In this document: piece by piece, positions 23,334 through 33,684 of the stretch
Layout of the letters: every line of letters starts with the position of its first letter
How positions within the stretch are numbered: position 1 is the stretch's first letter
Source: Manihot esculenta
Lineage: Eukaryota; Streptophyta; Magnoliopsida; Malpighiales; Euphorbiaceae
Direction of reading: 5' to 3'
Assembly: GCF_001659605.2 (NCBI RefSeq)
Contig: NC_035162.2
Span: 9,753,248 to 9,817,247, forward strand
Length of the DNA stretch: 64,000 nt
The notes under the pieces: model-generated
Seen by the model: the letters and a program-made list of their open reading frames with translations, nothing else
Database searches by the model: none
Told to the model about the DNA's origin: nothing
Translations under genes and position numbers: made by a program

Positions 23334-25403
23334 TCAGCGACCATTGAGGATTGAGTCAGTATCTGAGAAGGAAAAGGAATAAATACTCTCTGCAGAAAGA
23401 AAAGGCCGATCACTAGGTGCTTCATGGCTAACTGAAAATACACCAACACCCGCACCGTGCAATGGTATCTCTGGCAAGGTGGCATTTCCATCTAAATATT
23501 GCACCACTTGCCTCATTGTGGGCCTAGCCATGGGTAGACGGTGTGCACAAAGTAGACCTAGTTTCAAAACCAATTCCATTTCTTCTACAACAAAGCTACC
23601 TCCCAATCTAGGATCAACAGTCATAAGCATGTCCCCACTTTTCCAGCATTCAAGAACCCAATCCAACAAAACAACTTCCTCCTGTGGTCTTTTAGACTCC
23701 ACAGGTTTCCGTCCACAAACCACTTCAAGCAGGAAGATCCCAAAAGCAAAAACATCACTGTTTGTAGTAGGTTTTCCAGTTGTAGTAAGTTCAGGTGCAA
23801 GATATCCAACAGTTCCAACCACAGACGTTGTTTGAGGAGTTGATCCATGATCATAAAACTTGGAAAGTCCAAAGTCTCCTAGTCGCCCGTTGAGATCAGC
23901 ATCTAACAAAACATTGCTAGCTTTCACATCTCTATGAAGAACAACTTGTTCCCACTCTTCATGCAGGTAGAATAGAGCAGATGCTACTCCTTTGATGATT
24001 TGAAATCGCCGAACCCAATCAAGGTTGGGTTTTTCATTGCTAAAAAGGAACTTATCAAAGCTTCCATTGGGCATATGATCATAGACCAAGAAAAGCTCTC
24101 CCTTTCGCCGGCAATAGCCTAGGAGGTGAACCAGGTTTCTGTGCCTTAGCCTTCCCATGCTAGCAATTTCTGCCACAAATTCCTTCATTCCTTGTTTTGA
24201 ATTATGTGAAATTTTCTTTACTGCAACTTCCACATTGGATGAAGGTAACGTTCCTCGGTAAACACTTCCAAAACCACCAGACCCAAGAAGCTGTTTGTCT
24301 TTGAAACCTTTGGTTGCTTTGTAAAGATCCTTGTAAGAAAATCTTTGAGGACCATATTGCTGTTCCCAATCTTCACGTATTTCTTCATATTTCTTCCTCA
24401 TTACATAAATAGTTACAGAAATAGTTACGAGGAAGACAATTACTGTTAGTAATGGTGGAAAAATTTTTAGTTCTAGCTTACTCTTTGATTTTCTTTTAAG
24501 AGGAAGTGAAGGAAGCTTTGAGAGGTCAAGGCTTTGTGCTTGCCCATTATTGTTGAAGCTCCACCCAAGAATATAGTGGTAACTTGCAACTGAACCTGTA
24601 GATGCAGAGAACCCAACATACATGGACTCCAAGAGAACTGCAGAGATATCAACAGTTGTCGATAATAGTGGCCTTTCTGGCTTCACTGTTCCAAGAGGAG
24701 CTAGTGTTACATTGAGCAACTTCTCTATTTCATCATAATCTATCCAAACCTGCACTGGTTTCCCACTAGCAAGGTCCAAGCTCTTATTTTTCCCATCATT
24801 TTCAGAAAAATACATCGCCGGAGCTGATTCAATGGACGTCAAGTTATTGATATCTACTCCAACATGGTTGTCGTTAATATCTCCAAATTCAGGGTTCCTT
24901 ACAGTATCGAACTCGACAGCAAGCAAGTGGTTTGAAGATAAGTCTAAGGTGGTGGAGTTAAAGAGTCCAAGATATTGCGTTGCTATGGCCCCTTTGAACT
25001 CTACAGATGGTGATATAGTAAAGGCTATGCCATGGCCATCTCGAGCAGGCGACTCAGGAACCATGGCAAACACAAAAGAAGTAGAAAATGAGAAAGATGG
25101 ACGAGAATTGTTAGACAAAGATGCATTGAAATGAAAAGGGAATGGGAAGAAAGCATGGCCAATTTGCTGGTGAGAAGTGTTTGTAAGTTGTAAAAGACCA
25201 TTGGGATTGATTTTTGCAATCCCATTGAGACTCAGATTGGCTCCCTTGAAGCCATTGTAAATGAAGTGATTTGCTTCTTGAGCTAGGGACAAGGGTATCG
25301 AGCAAACGAAAAAAGCTAGCAAAAGTTTAAGTGACGTGAGAAACAATGCCATGGAGGAAGCGTGTAAAAAATGGAGAAACACAGGTATTTCTTGCTCATC
25401 CAT
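23334..25403 (-). CDS. L-type lectin receptor-like kinase B2, clade IV-like, intact
   Basis: A second receptor kinase type, clearly related to A but divergent in lectin and juxtamembrane parts. The open frame is 689 codons in one exon. Met18 (codon at 25352, MALFLTSLK) fits a signal peptide better than Met1, so the true protein may be 672 residues. Counting from Met1, the lectin domain spans about 45-290 (AVEFDT...DNHVGVDIN metal segment, about 162-186) and the membrane span is about 314-335. The kinase spans about 365-640 with GSGGFG (374-379), VAVKK lysine 396, HRDVKASN (490-497), DFG (510-512) and GTVGYLAPE. It is a catalytically complete RD kinase and the only intact B copy in the window. 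Confidence 0.93.
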   Translation of the reverse strand: MDEQEIPVFLHFLHASSMALFLTSLKLLLAFFVCSIPLSLAQEANHFIYNGFKGANLSLNGIAKINPNGLLQLTNTSHQQIGHAFFPFPFHFNASLSNNSRPSFSFSTSFVFAMVPESPARDGHGIAFTISPSVEFKGAIATQYLGLFNSTTLDLSSNHLLAVEFDTVRNPEFGDINDNHVGVDINNLTSIESAPAMYFSENDGKNKSLDLASGKPVQVWIDYDEIEKLLNVTLAPLGTVKPERPLLSTTVDISAVLLESMYVGFSASTGSVASYHYILGWSFNNNGQAQSLDLSKLPSLPLKRKSKSKLELKIFPPLLTVIVFLVTISVTIYVMRKKYEEIREDWEQQYGPQRFSYKDLYKATKGFKDKQLLGSGGFGSVYRGTLPSSNVEVAVKKISHNSKQGMKEFVAEIASMGRLRHRNLVHLLGYCRRKGELFLVYDHMPNGSFDKFLFSNEKPNLDWVRRFQIIKGVASALFYLHEEWEQVVLHRDVKASNVLLDADLNGRLGDFGLSKFYDHGSTPQTTSVVGTVGYLAPELTTTGKPTTNSDVFAFGIFLLEVVCGRKPVESKRPQEEVVLLDWVLECWKSGDMLMTVDPRLGGSFVVEEMELVLKLGLLCAHRLPMARPTMRQVVQYLDGNATLPEIPLHGAGVGVFSVSHEAPSDRPFLSAESIYSFSFSDTDSILNGR

Positions 25404-27891
25404 TTCTCTAACACTTTTATGCTAAAGAATTCTTTTGTTTTGCCTATTAATTCAATTTCTTAGCTGTAATATTAAAATGTTCCAACCGGATACAATGTTT
25501 TCAGACTTTAATATAATATTTAAAAAATCATAGCAATAAGAAATTTGCAACATCAGAACCAAATTATAGTCAGAGTTGTGCATGTTGGCCCTAAAGAAGA
25601 AAAATCTAGAAGAAGAATTCATTTCCATAGATGACTGCTGTGCAAAATCCATGAAATCATAAAAGATACAAAATTGGGTGGTTCAGCCGAAGTCCGCTGC
25701 ACAAAATAAATAAATAAATTTATGAAATTATCATTACTAAAAACAAAGTAAGGATCAAATTGAGCATGATAATTATAGTTTGATTTTGGTTTCATTGGGA
25801 TCCACTACTTCCCATACAGGCAGGCTGGCAAGGAGGTGAAGTCCTACATTTGAATGAGAATTTTGGTGTGCTTTGAAGTCAATAAATAAAACAGTAAGGA
25901 AAATAATTTTGGGCCCCTATGACTTCCCCCTTACAAATACAATAATGAAAAAAATGTAAAATCTATTAATTTTAGAAATAATTTAATTATGAAGTAATAC
26001 GCATTAAAGATATATTAAAAAAAATAATATAAAGTTTATTACTTTAAATATATTAACTGAAGTTATTTTCATTAGCACAAGAAATATCAGTACCTCTACC
26101 ATAGTTGTTGAACGAATTTTATAAAAGTTTTTGAAAATTCTTGTAATAGATTTTTCGAAAAGAAGCTATTAAGAATGCGAATTGATGATCTCCAATAATT
26201 AATTACTTATTACACTGCATCAATAAATAATAATTTCTTTATCACTTACATGTCTCATTGTTGATGTTGAACAGCGAACGCACGGCCGTGATAACATATA
26301 AATAAAAGGATTCGCTTTAGATAAAGTGGAATTTATGAGATATAAATATGAGATCATCAACCCCATTTTTTTATTAAATTTTGTAATAATCAGATTGATT
26401 TCTTCAAAATTCATACTATAATTATTAAATATACGTGTAATGAGGGTAAATATAATGTGTTTGGCAATTCAAGTATGAGTTAGCCGACTCTACATTTATT
26501 AGTCAACTGTAATCTATTAAATGAGTCGTTTAATAAATCTGCTGAAACTCTTTGATCATATTAAACAGAACGTGTCACTAGCGATATCAGTATAACTAAA
26601 GATATATATATATATTTGGAATAACCCGAATTGAGGGGATTTTCTTTAACTTACAAAACCACCATTTTAATTACTCCCATGATAAATCTTAATCTCAAAA
26701 TCTCTCCAAATTCAATATTTAATTCATTAACTCTTTTTTATTTTCTGTATTTGCTCCACTCTGTACCAATTCTAACTCATCAAGTTCTCATTGAATTAAA
26801 CCAATATCTAAGTGTCTTAATTCTGAAGCTCCCTCAAAACTCAGTTCATCATATAGGATGAAGATAAATTCCTCTAATCAGAAAAAAAAATACAATTATT
26901 GATAAAATAAATAATAAGAATATAGTATTTAAGTTTACAAAGGAATATTAAAAATTTTAAAAATCTTAAATTTGGGAAATAATATTTTAAATATTTGCAC
27001 CTCTTGTTCATCATCTCTGAAATGATCTAAAATTTAAATAAACTTATTTTTATTTAAAAGCTCGGTAAAGTTATTTTTCTAATAATAATTTTTTTAGTAA
27101 AGGTATATATAAAGTTAGTCTTCAAAATAGGTGAAATGAGAATCTAGCAAGTGGCAATGCTATAAATAAAGATATATCTATATCTTTTAAAATAATAATA
27201 ACAAATAATGTATCAAAATTATGTAAATAAAAATAAATAAATATCTTTATAGGCATGCCATTCATTTTTTACATATATTTTATAAGAAACAAAAAAGTTC
27301 ATTAAACTTATATGTACATACTCATTTATTTTGTTTATAATTTTTTTAAGCAACAGTTGTAAAACATTTTTAATATTTAGCTAACTACACTACATAGTAA
27401 TTAAGGTTATCTTATTAATTTTAGTTTTTTTTTATTATTTGGAATCAATAAATAGAAATATGAAAAAAAAATTAAAAAATAATATGATATATTTCATAAT
27501 TTTGTATAGTTATAATTTTTGAAAATTCAAGACTTGCGTGGATAAATGACTAAGTCATTAATAACTACAAACTCATTTTTATGGTTTTTTACATGCCATT
27601 GTTATGTTCGTTGATTAATTTTTATTCTAATTATTTGAAGCTATATAATGCACGAATTTAATAAGAAATTAATGTGGTCGCATTGGAGAGAAAAAAGACA
27701 TGGACATCTCAATTACCCAATTCGATATCAAGACACATTCCAGACTCACCTTCTCCAAAATAGGACGAAAGTTACCGTTAAATGCAGTGTATTTCTATTA
27801 CACTGGTAATCACCGGATCATTAATCTGTTAGCGAGCGATCGCAGTCGGTCATATCTTTAGATTATCAACAAATACTATATTACACTTGTA
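25404..27891. other. AT-rich spacer upstream of B2, end of unit 2
   Basis: Matches 11794-14287 with many small indels. The B2 promoter should lie in the left few hundred bases. No gene is seen. Confidence 0.65.
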
Positions 27892-28161
27892 ACCTTGCAT
27901 TCTCACCATTAAAGGTATTATTTTGATCCTATTATTCCTTTCTAAATGTTTCCCTCCTCTTAGTTTATAGACGTTTCTCTGCATTGATAATGGAGTAATC
28001 CAAATTTACATCTGTTCATTCTGCAGGAACTGCTTCGAGCTGAAAATCTTTTTCTTCATTTTGGGGCTATTGCATTGGTGTCCCTCTTATTCACCATAGT
28101 CTTTGTCCCAGAAACTAAAGGTTTGAGTTTGGAGGAAATTGAATCTAAAATCTTGAAATAA
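27892..28161 (+). pseudogene. Transporter 3'-end copy 3 (exon 13 tail, intron 13, exon 14)
   Basis: A second extra copy of the transporter 3' end. Exon 14 is open through [13 protein letters not shown] and its stop at 28159-28161, with a few substitutions (LLRAEN for LLGAEN, LHFGA for FLFGA). It lacks all upstream exons and is a passenger of the duplication. Confidence 0.9.
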
Positions 28162-28979
28162 AGGCTCTCAACTGTTGGAAACTTCTGTTAGTATGCTTCT
28201 GGCAAACGTGTTTGTGAATATCACGTGGAAAGTATGCATCTTAGAGCTGTTTAATAAGATAAGAATATTAAATTGGATGTTGTATGGATGTTAATTGATG
28301 AGTATATCTTGGTAAACCTAACGTTTTGTTTATTTTGTTGCCGCTGCAGAAAATATTTATATTTATAACTCAATTTAAAAAAAAAAGAATAGATGGTGTG
28401 GCCACCGTAAGCTCAATTTCACATGATGCTGAACTTTACGATCAGATCAACGTACATCTGCATTTTAGAATCATATATTACTTGGTCATTTTGCAAGCTG
28501 CGTAATGTTGCTGTTGGATTGCTTCCTCTTAACGAAAAATTGTAAAATTTTTGCCATATAATGCTGATCTGCCGCTTCAAAAACCAGTCTCTGGGGACGT
28601 GTGTTTTTGGAAAATTTTCCTCTTGGAAGGAAATCTTTCCTGTGGTTGGATGACGAACGGGAAACTTCCTGTGGGCCTCTTTTGTTCTACTGAAGCTACT
28701 GAACATCAACTCATACGCTTATCAATTAACCACAGGTTAGTAAAACCCATATTTGGTTAGTTACTATGAGGAGGATTATCAGTAATCACCCAGTTAGCTG
28801 TTTAAATCCATAAAGAAATTATCAAGACTAAGATTATAGAACAGCATGCCATTTAAATGTATACAACATGATACTCTGGTTTCTGCTTCACCCTCAGTAC
28901 ATTTAATAAGCAGCACTAATTTTAAGTTTGCACCTATAGGTAAAGCACGACTGGCTCAGGGAATGTTTACATCTCAGAT
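28162..28979. other. 3' flank of A3
   Basis: Matches 5614-6521 and 19300-20235 but lacks about 100 bases (the part near 5790-5870 of unit 1). No gene is seen. The palindrome and stem described at 6158-6182 persist, with one changed stem base. Confidence 0.7.
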
Positions 28980-30766
28980 TCAGCGACCGTAGCTAAGGAT
29001 GGAGGTGGTAATAGACAACACAGAATAATCATTAGATGCAGGGAAGGACGAATAGAAATCTCCAGCGGCTTCTTGGCTAACTGTGACCAAACCTATACCA
29101 GGACCATCCAATAGTATATCTGGTAAGGGAGCATTTTTATCCAGATATTGCATGACTTGTCTCGTGATAGGCCTTGCTGCTGGTGTAGCGTGAGTACAAA
29201 GCAAGCCTAGCTTCAAAATCATTTCCATTTCTTCTGCCATATACCTACCTTCCAGTCTAGGATCACTCGTCTCCAGAATGGCCCCTCTTTTCCAGCATTC
29301 AAGAACCCAGTCTAACAAAAGCGCCTCCTGAGGTGGTCTTTCTGGCTCTATAGGCCTTCTTCCACAAGCCACTTCAAGCATTAAGATCCCAAAGGCAAAA
29401 ACATCACTGCTGGTAGTGACCCTTCCTGTTCTTGAAACCTCTGGTGCAAGGTATCCCACAGTTCCAACCACACAGGTTGTTTGAGGAATTGATCCATGAT
29501 CATAGAACTTAGCTAGTCCAAAATCTCCTAACCGTCCATTAAGTTCAGCATCTAGCATAACGTTACTAGCTTTAACATCTCTGTGCAGAACGACTTGTTC
29601 CCACTCTTCATGGAGGTAAAGCATGGCAGATGCAACTCCTCTCAGGATTTGATATCGGCGAATCCAATTCAAATTTGGTGTGTCGTTTTGAAATAGGAAT
29701 TTGTCAAGGCTTCCATTAGGCATATAATCATATACCAAGAGCAGCTCTCCCTTTCGACGGCAATAGCCTAGGAGCTGCACCAGGTTCCTATGCCTTAGCC
29801 TCCCCATGCTGACAATCTCAGAAACAAATTCCTTAATTCCTTGTTGAGAATCATGTGAGACTTTCTTAACCGCAACTTGTGTATTGGAAGAAGGCAATAC
29901 ACCTTTGTAAACACTTCCAAAACCTCCAAATCCCAGCTGCTCTTTGTCTTTGAATCCTCTTGTTGCTTTGTAGAGATCCTTGTAAGAGAATCTTTGAGGA
30001 CCATATTCCTGTTCCCAATCTTCGTGCAATTCTTCAAATCTCTTCCTCCTATAAACAACTCCAGATGCTATTATCAGCACAATACTTGCTGTTACTGATG
30101 GGACCATAATTCTTAAATCAAGTTTCTTACTTGATTCTCTTTTAGGTGGAAGTGAAGGAAGCTTAGATACATCAAGACTTTGAGCTGGTCCACTTCTGTT
30201 GAAGCTCCATCCAAGAATATAATGGTAGCTTGCCAGTGTTCCAGTAGATGAAGAAAAGCCAACATACATAGAATCCATGAAGACTGGAGAAAGATCAATA
30301 GCTGTTGACAATAGAGGCCTTGGATTTCCACTTCTGAGCTCTAAGCTCTTATTTTCCCTTTCCTTATCAGGAAAATAGGCCACTGGTGCTGATACATTGG
30401 AAATCAAGCCATTTACATCAATTCCAACATGGTTGTCATTGATGTCATTAAATTCAGGAGTCAATATAGTATCAAGCTCAACAGCAAAGACATGGTTTGA
30501 GGACAAGCCTTTGTTTGTTAAATTAAAAAGTCCGAGGTACCCTATTGCCCACGCCCCTGTGAACTCAGCAGATGGAGAAATTGTGAAGGCAAAGCCTTGG
30601 CCAGCGAAATCAGGCATCTGAGGAACAATAGCAAAAGCAAAACTGGTAGAAAATGAGAAAGACTGGGAATTGGTGGATGCAGTTTTACTGAATTTGATAG
30701 GGAGTGGAAAGAAGGCGCGGCCAATTTGTTGGACTGAAATGTTTGTCAACTCTAATAGACCATTGG
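28980..30766 (-). pseudogene. L-type lectin receptor-like kinase A3, 5'-truncated with lectin deletion
   Basis: The open frame gives 589 codons from an internal Met, but the alignment to A1 and A2 ends at codon about 50 (PNGLLELTN), where the U retrotransposon LTR begins at about 30764-30767. Signal peptide, first lectin strands and promoter are therefore missing. In addition, 27 residues (MQVWIDYDDM through KKPQ) are deleted in frame at about 30320, removing a core lectin strand; short TT/TTG repeats at the ends suggest a replication slip. The kinase domain is intact, with GFGGFG, HRDVKASN and DFG. It cannot make a normal secreted receptor, though a cytosolic kinase from an LTR-driven transcript is conceivable. 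Confidence 0.92.
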
Positions 30767-32641
30767 TATCATGCCCAAGCCCATAAAAATTTAAAACAGA
30801 AAAAAAAAAAATGAAGAGAAGGCCATAACTTACATATATATATATATATAATTATTATTATTAAAATAAAATTAAATAATAATAATAATAATAATTAATA
30901 AAATAAAAAAGAGAAAAGAGCATTAAAAGCTCTGGTTTCGGGACTTTCCCGAAACCAGAGCAAACTCACCTTCTTCCTGGCAAAAGCAGAAATAGAAACA
31001 GAGCAAAAGCTCTGTTATTTTTTTTTTTAAAAAAAATATTCCTCCTTTAATCTAAATCTCCATCCCTTGACTCCATTAATCCATAAACTTCTAAAAATAT
31101 CAGTTAGATTATAATTTAAATCAATATTTTAATTAGAAATTCAATAATTTCTCACATATACTCCAATAATTGAATAGGTGAGTTTTATATTTTTATTCAA
31201 ATTATTATGATATAATTTATTTTCTTTACCATTAAATAGTATTTTTGCGATCTAAAAATTAAAAAGGAATATATTTTAGTTAGACTCAGTTATTCTTTAT
31301 TTCTTTTTAAATCGATGATTTTCATAAGTTGATGTAAATAATATTTATAATTTAGTATGTATTTTTATTGAGTTTGTGTAATTTTGGAAGGTGTAGTTAT
31401 GTCGAAATATTGCCGATTTTTTTTTTAAAATATATATAAAAATATATTTAAAATTTCACATTTTACGTTTTATATTTTTATCCTAGAATATTTATTTATC
31501 ACTTGATATTTTTTTTTCTCTTCTTAATTTTAGGGGACGACCCAGCTTCTGGTATAGATAATTGGGGTACTCCTGCAACCTAAGGTTATTTTGTCCCCAA
31601 TACTGGCGAGTGGATAAATATATAACATTAATACTTTTCTTAAATATATTTATTTATGTATATGTTATTTTGTTTATTTAAAATGGAAAAAGATAAAATG
31701 AATTTGTATTTCTTGAATGATTGAAAATTGAATTTAAAGCACAGCTGAATAAATAGCCGATTATACTCTGTATATGTACCGAATAGATAACACCTTGATG
31801 ACAGATGATTTATTTTCAGTATAATATATATTTATACCGTCTTTAGGACAACGCTTGATATACAGACAGCCTTTGAAGCGTATGTCAGGTGGTCACCCTT
31901 TGGAGGTAGCTCTGCACATATGTATGACCAGTATTTTATTAGTTCTTGAGTCAAAATTGTCATCATAGAGCCTAAGATGCCAGCATTACTCTCAGACTGT
32001 CATTATTTTATCACACCTGAGGTGCCAACATTATCTACAGGGAACATATTATGAGTGTATACGGATTCTATTTTTCACAGTTATAATTTTTGGATTTATT
32101 ATCCAGCAGTGAAATCTTAGCAATTTATATTCAGTTTATTTTATATTGATTGAATTAAACTGTATTTATTCAGCTGACTTATTTTAGCTAAGTATTTAGT
32201 ACTATTAAATATTTAAACTTTATTTTCCCTTTGTTATTTAATTATCTGCTCACTGAGTAAATTGTACTTATCCCTTATATTTTTAATATTACAGATTCTT
32301 TTTGGTGATTCACTCCTAGCAGTTCACATCTCTTAATTTTGTCCTTTCTTTCACTTTGTCCACTTAGAGTCTAGTGGAGGTAGAGCCAATCTTAAGTCCC
32401 TTGTAACTTCTTTTTGTAATTTTGGAAGATAATATATAGATTGTATATTCAAGTGCTGAATGTATTTTGTTTAGTGTAAATATATTATGGATTGACTAGA
32501 CCAGTTATCAGTCCTCTCTTATATGTTTAATATTTTAAAATTATAGCAGGTTACATCTATTTATATGTATAAATATCAGGAAAAATTATGTCAGCTTTTC
32601 TAGTCATATCCGTCTCTACAGATTAGAAAATGGGTGTGACA
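30764..32641 (+). repeat. Element U 5' LTR, about 1.88 kb
   Basis: The left edge is where A3 homology ends (CATTGG|TATCATGCCC); the exact first base is uncertain by about 3 bp. The right edge is GGGTGTGACA, 5 bp before the primer site. It contains TA and AAT microsatellites (30838-30905) and a perfect 15-bp-arm hairpin at 30929-30961. Confidence 0.8.
30929..30961. repeat. Perfect 33-bp hairpin in U LTR
   Basis: Arms GCTCTGGTTTCGGGA (30929-30943) and its exact reverse complement (30947-30961) around a CTT loop. It sits in otherwise AT-rich sequence, and a weaker AGAGC-AAAA-GCTCT stem follows at about 31000-31013. Confidence 0.95.
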
Positions 32642-32646
32642 ATTTT

Positions 32647-32658
32647 TGGTATCAGAGC
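32647..32658 (+). promoter_or_regulatory. Element U primer binding site (initiator tRNA-Met)
   Basis: TGGTATCAGAGC, five bases after the LTR terminus CA. Confidence 0.9.
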
Positions 32659-32746
32659 TTAGGTTTATAGATTCTATAGACTTTTTTTGAGTTAGTATTC
32701 TTAATTATATTCTGATAATTCTTTTCGTATTTTCATTTGTAGGACA

Positions 32747-33145
32747 ATGCCACCAAGAGTAGGTAGTAGAAGTCAAGGCCGTGGTGTTCGTACAGCTAGA
32801 TTAGTTGATATTGGTCAACCTCATAGGGATCCTATAGTTACACCTCCACCTCTAGAAGGGGTGGCAGATCATGATTTATCTGAGAGCAGAGAAGGGCACG
32901 TATATTCTGTTTCTCATGGTGCTGAATCAGGGGCATATCCGACTGCACCATAGCCTCCCTCGGCCTGCAGCTCCATCTTTTGTTCCACCTGTAGCACCAG
33001 CTAATCCTTTTCAGATAAATGCAGACCTGGGTGCTTTTGTGGCACAAGTAGTTATAGCAGCTGGTACAACTAAACTTAGAGATCTGTGGGAGATAGTGGA
33101 TCGTGCTAGACGTTTGGGAGCTTATGATTTTGAGCATTCCCAGAC
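32747..33145 (+). pseudogene. Element U gag N-terminus, frameshifted and truncated
   Basis: Starts MPPRVGSRSQGRGVR, a basic Arg/Gly/Pro-rich gag beginning. The first frame stops after 68 codons. A second frame (about 32920-33145) continues with a Pro-rich stretch and ANPFQINADLGAF. The homology ends at about 33145, where a minus-strand gag begins. Confidence 0.7.
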
Positions 33146-33566
33146 CGGACTTTAACTTATTCCAGAACTTACTCTTCTTGGACTTGGATCTGTCCATCTT
33201 TACACTGCTCGGAGTCTTGGAACCTGAAGGCTGTGCCACTGACTGTTTAACTTTTCCTTCGATTATTGCACTAACCTCCATCTTCCGGGCCATATCCACT
33301 ATAGCATGAAAACTCTCCCTCTCTGCTGATTGGATCAAAGAGGAATACCTGGAGTGAAGCTTCATGATATACCTCCTAGCCTTCTTCAGGTCTGTGTCAA
33401 AAGCTTACCCTGCAAACGGCAACAGCTCCAGGAATCTATCAGTGTATTCATCTACACTCATCTCCTCTGTCTGCCTTAGCTGTTCAAACTCAATCATCTT
33501 CAGTTCCCTGGAGCTATCAGGGAAAGCCCATCCTGCAAATTCATTTGCAAATTCCTCCCAGGATAG
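33146..33566 (-). pseudogene. Element T gag, C-terminal fragment (Ty3/gypsy)
   Basis: Minus-strand Retrotrans_gag sequence: WEEFANEFAGWAFPDS, then DEYTDRFLELLPFAG, an in-frame TAA, then KKARRYIMKLHSRYSSL and a basic Ser/Lys-rich linker. It is continuous with the fragment at 57595-57828 when element M is removed: ...YVDLRVDS at 57595 joins LSWEEF here, with ACTAT shared. It is joined on the left to U in opposite orientation at about 33145. Confidence 0.88.
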
Positions 33567-33571
33567 ACTAT
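33567..33571. repeat. Target-site duplication ACTAT, left copy (element M)
   Basis: ACTAT at 33567-33571 and at 57590-57594 directly flank M's termini. Joining the outer flanks restores the open T gag frame. Confidence 0.95.
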
Positions 33572-33684
33572 TGATAGGCGGTTGTCGAAGCCGTCAAAAA
33601 TAAACCTATTATCAACCAACAAAATAAATTTGTAGATAGTGGCAATAGGGTCGAACCACAGGGAATTGACACTAAAGATCTTCC
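33572..33684 (-). repeat. Element M 3' LTR, distal piece
   Basis: Matches 56171-56283. Element P is inserted at its right edge after CTTCC (33680-33684); the LTR continues at 45876. Confidence 0.95.
33680..33684. repeat. Target-site duplication CTTCC, left copy (element P)
   Basis: CTTCC at 33680-33684 and 45871-45875 flanks P. The unbroken target is visible in M's other LTR at 56279-56283. Confidence 0.96.

Larger units (their letters stand above)
14288..27891. repeat. Tandem duplication unit 2 (8.86 kb without the copia insertion)
   Basis: It repeats the order of unit 1: transporter tail, A2, B2, AT-rich spacer. The junction to unit 3 again runs into exon 13 text (CTTGTAACCTTGCATTCTC near 27882). 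The copia element with one target copy accounts for 4742 bp of extra length. Confidence 0.9.
30764..33145 (+). mobile_element. Element U: Ty3/gypsy-like fragment (5' LTR plus start of gag)
   Basis: A long LTR is followed by a tRNA-Met primer site and the first part of a gag-like ORF, then it stops abruptly against an oppositely oriented gag (T). The LTR begins inside A3 and the primer-site context (TTTTTGGTATCAGAGCTTAG) is typical of plant chromovirus-type gypsy elements. No pol domain is present, so lineage assignment is inference. Confidence 0.8.

Noticed and set aside
28980..30749. A3 as a functional 589-residue receptor
   Set aside because: It lacks signal peptide, promoter and two lectin segments; the Met used is internal to the lectin domain.
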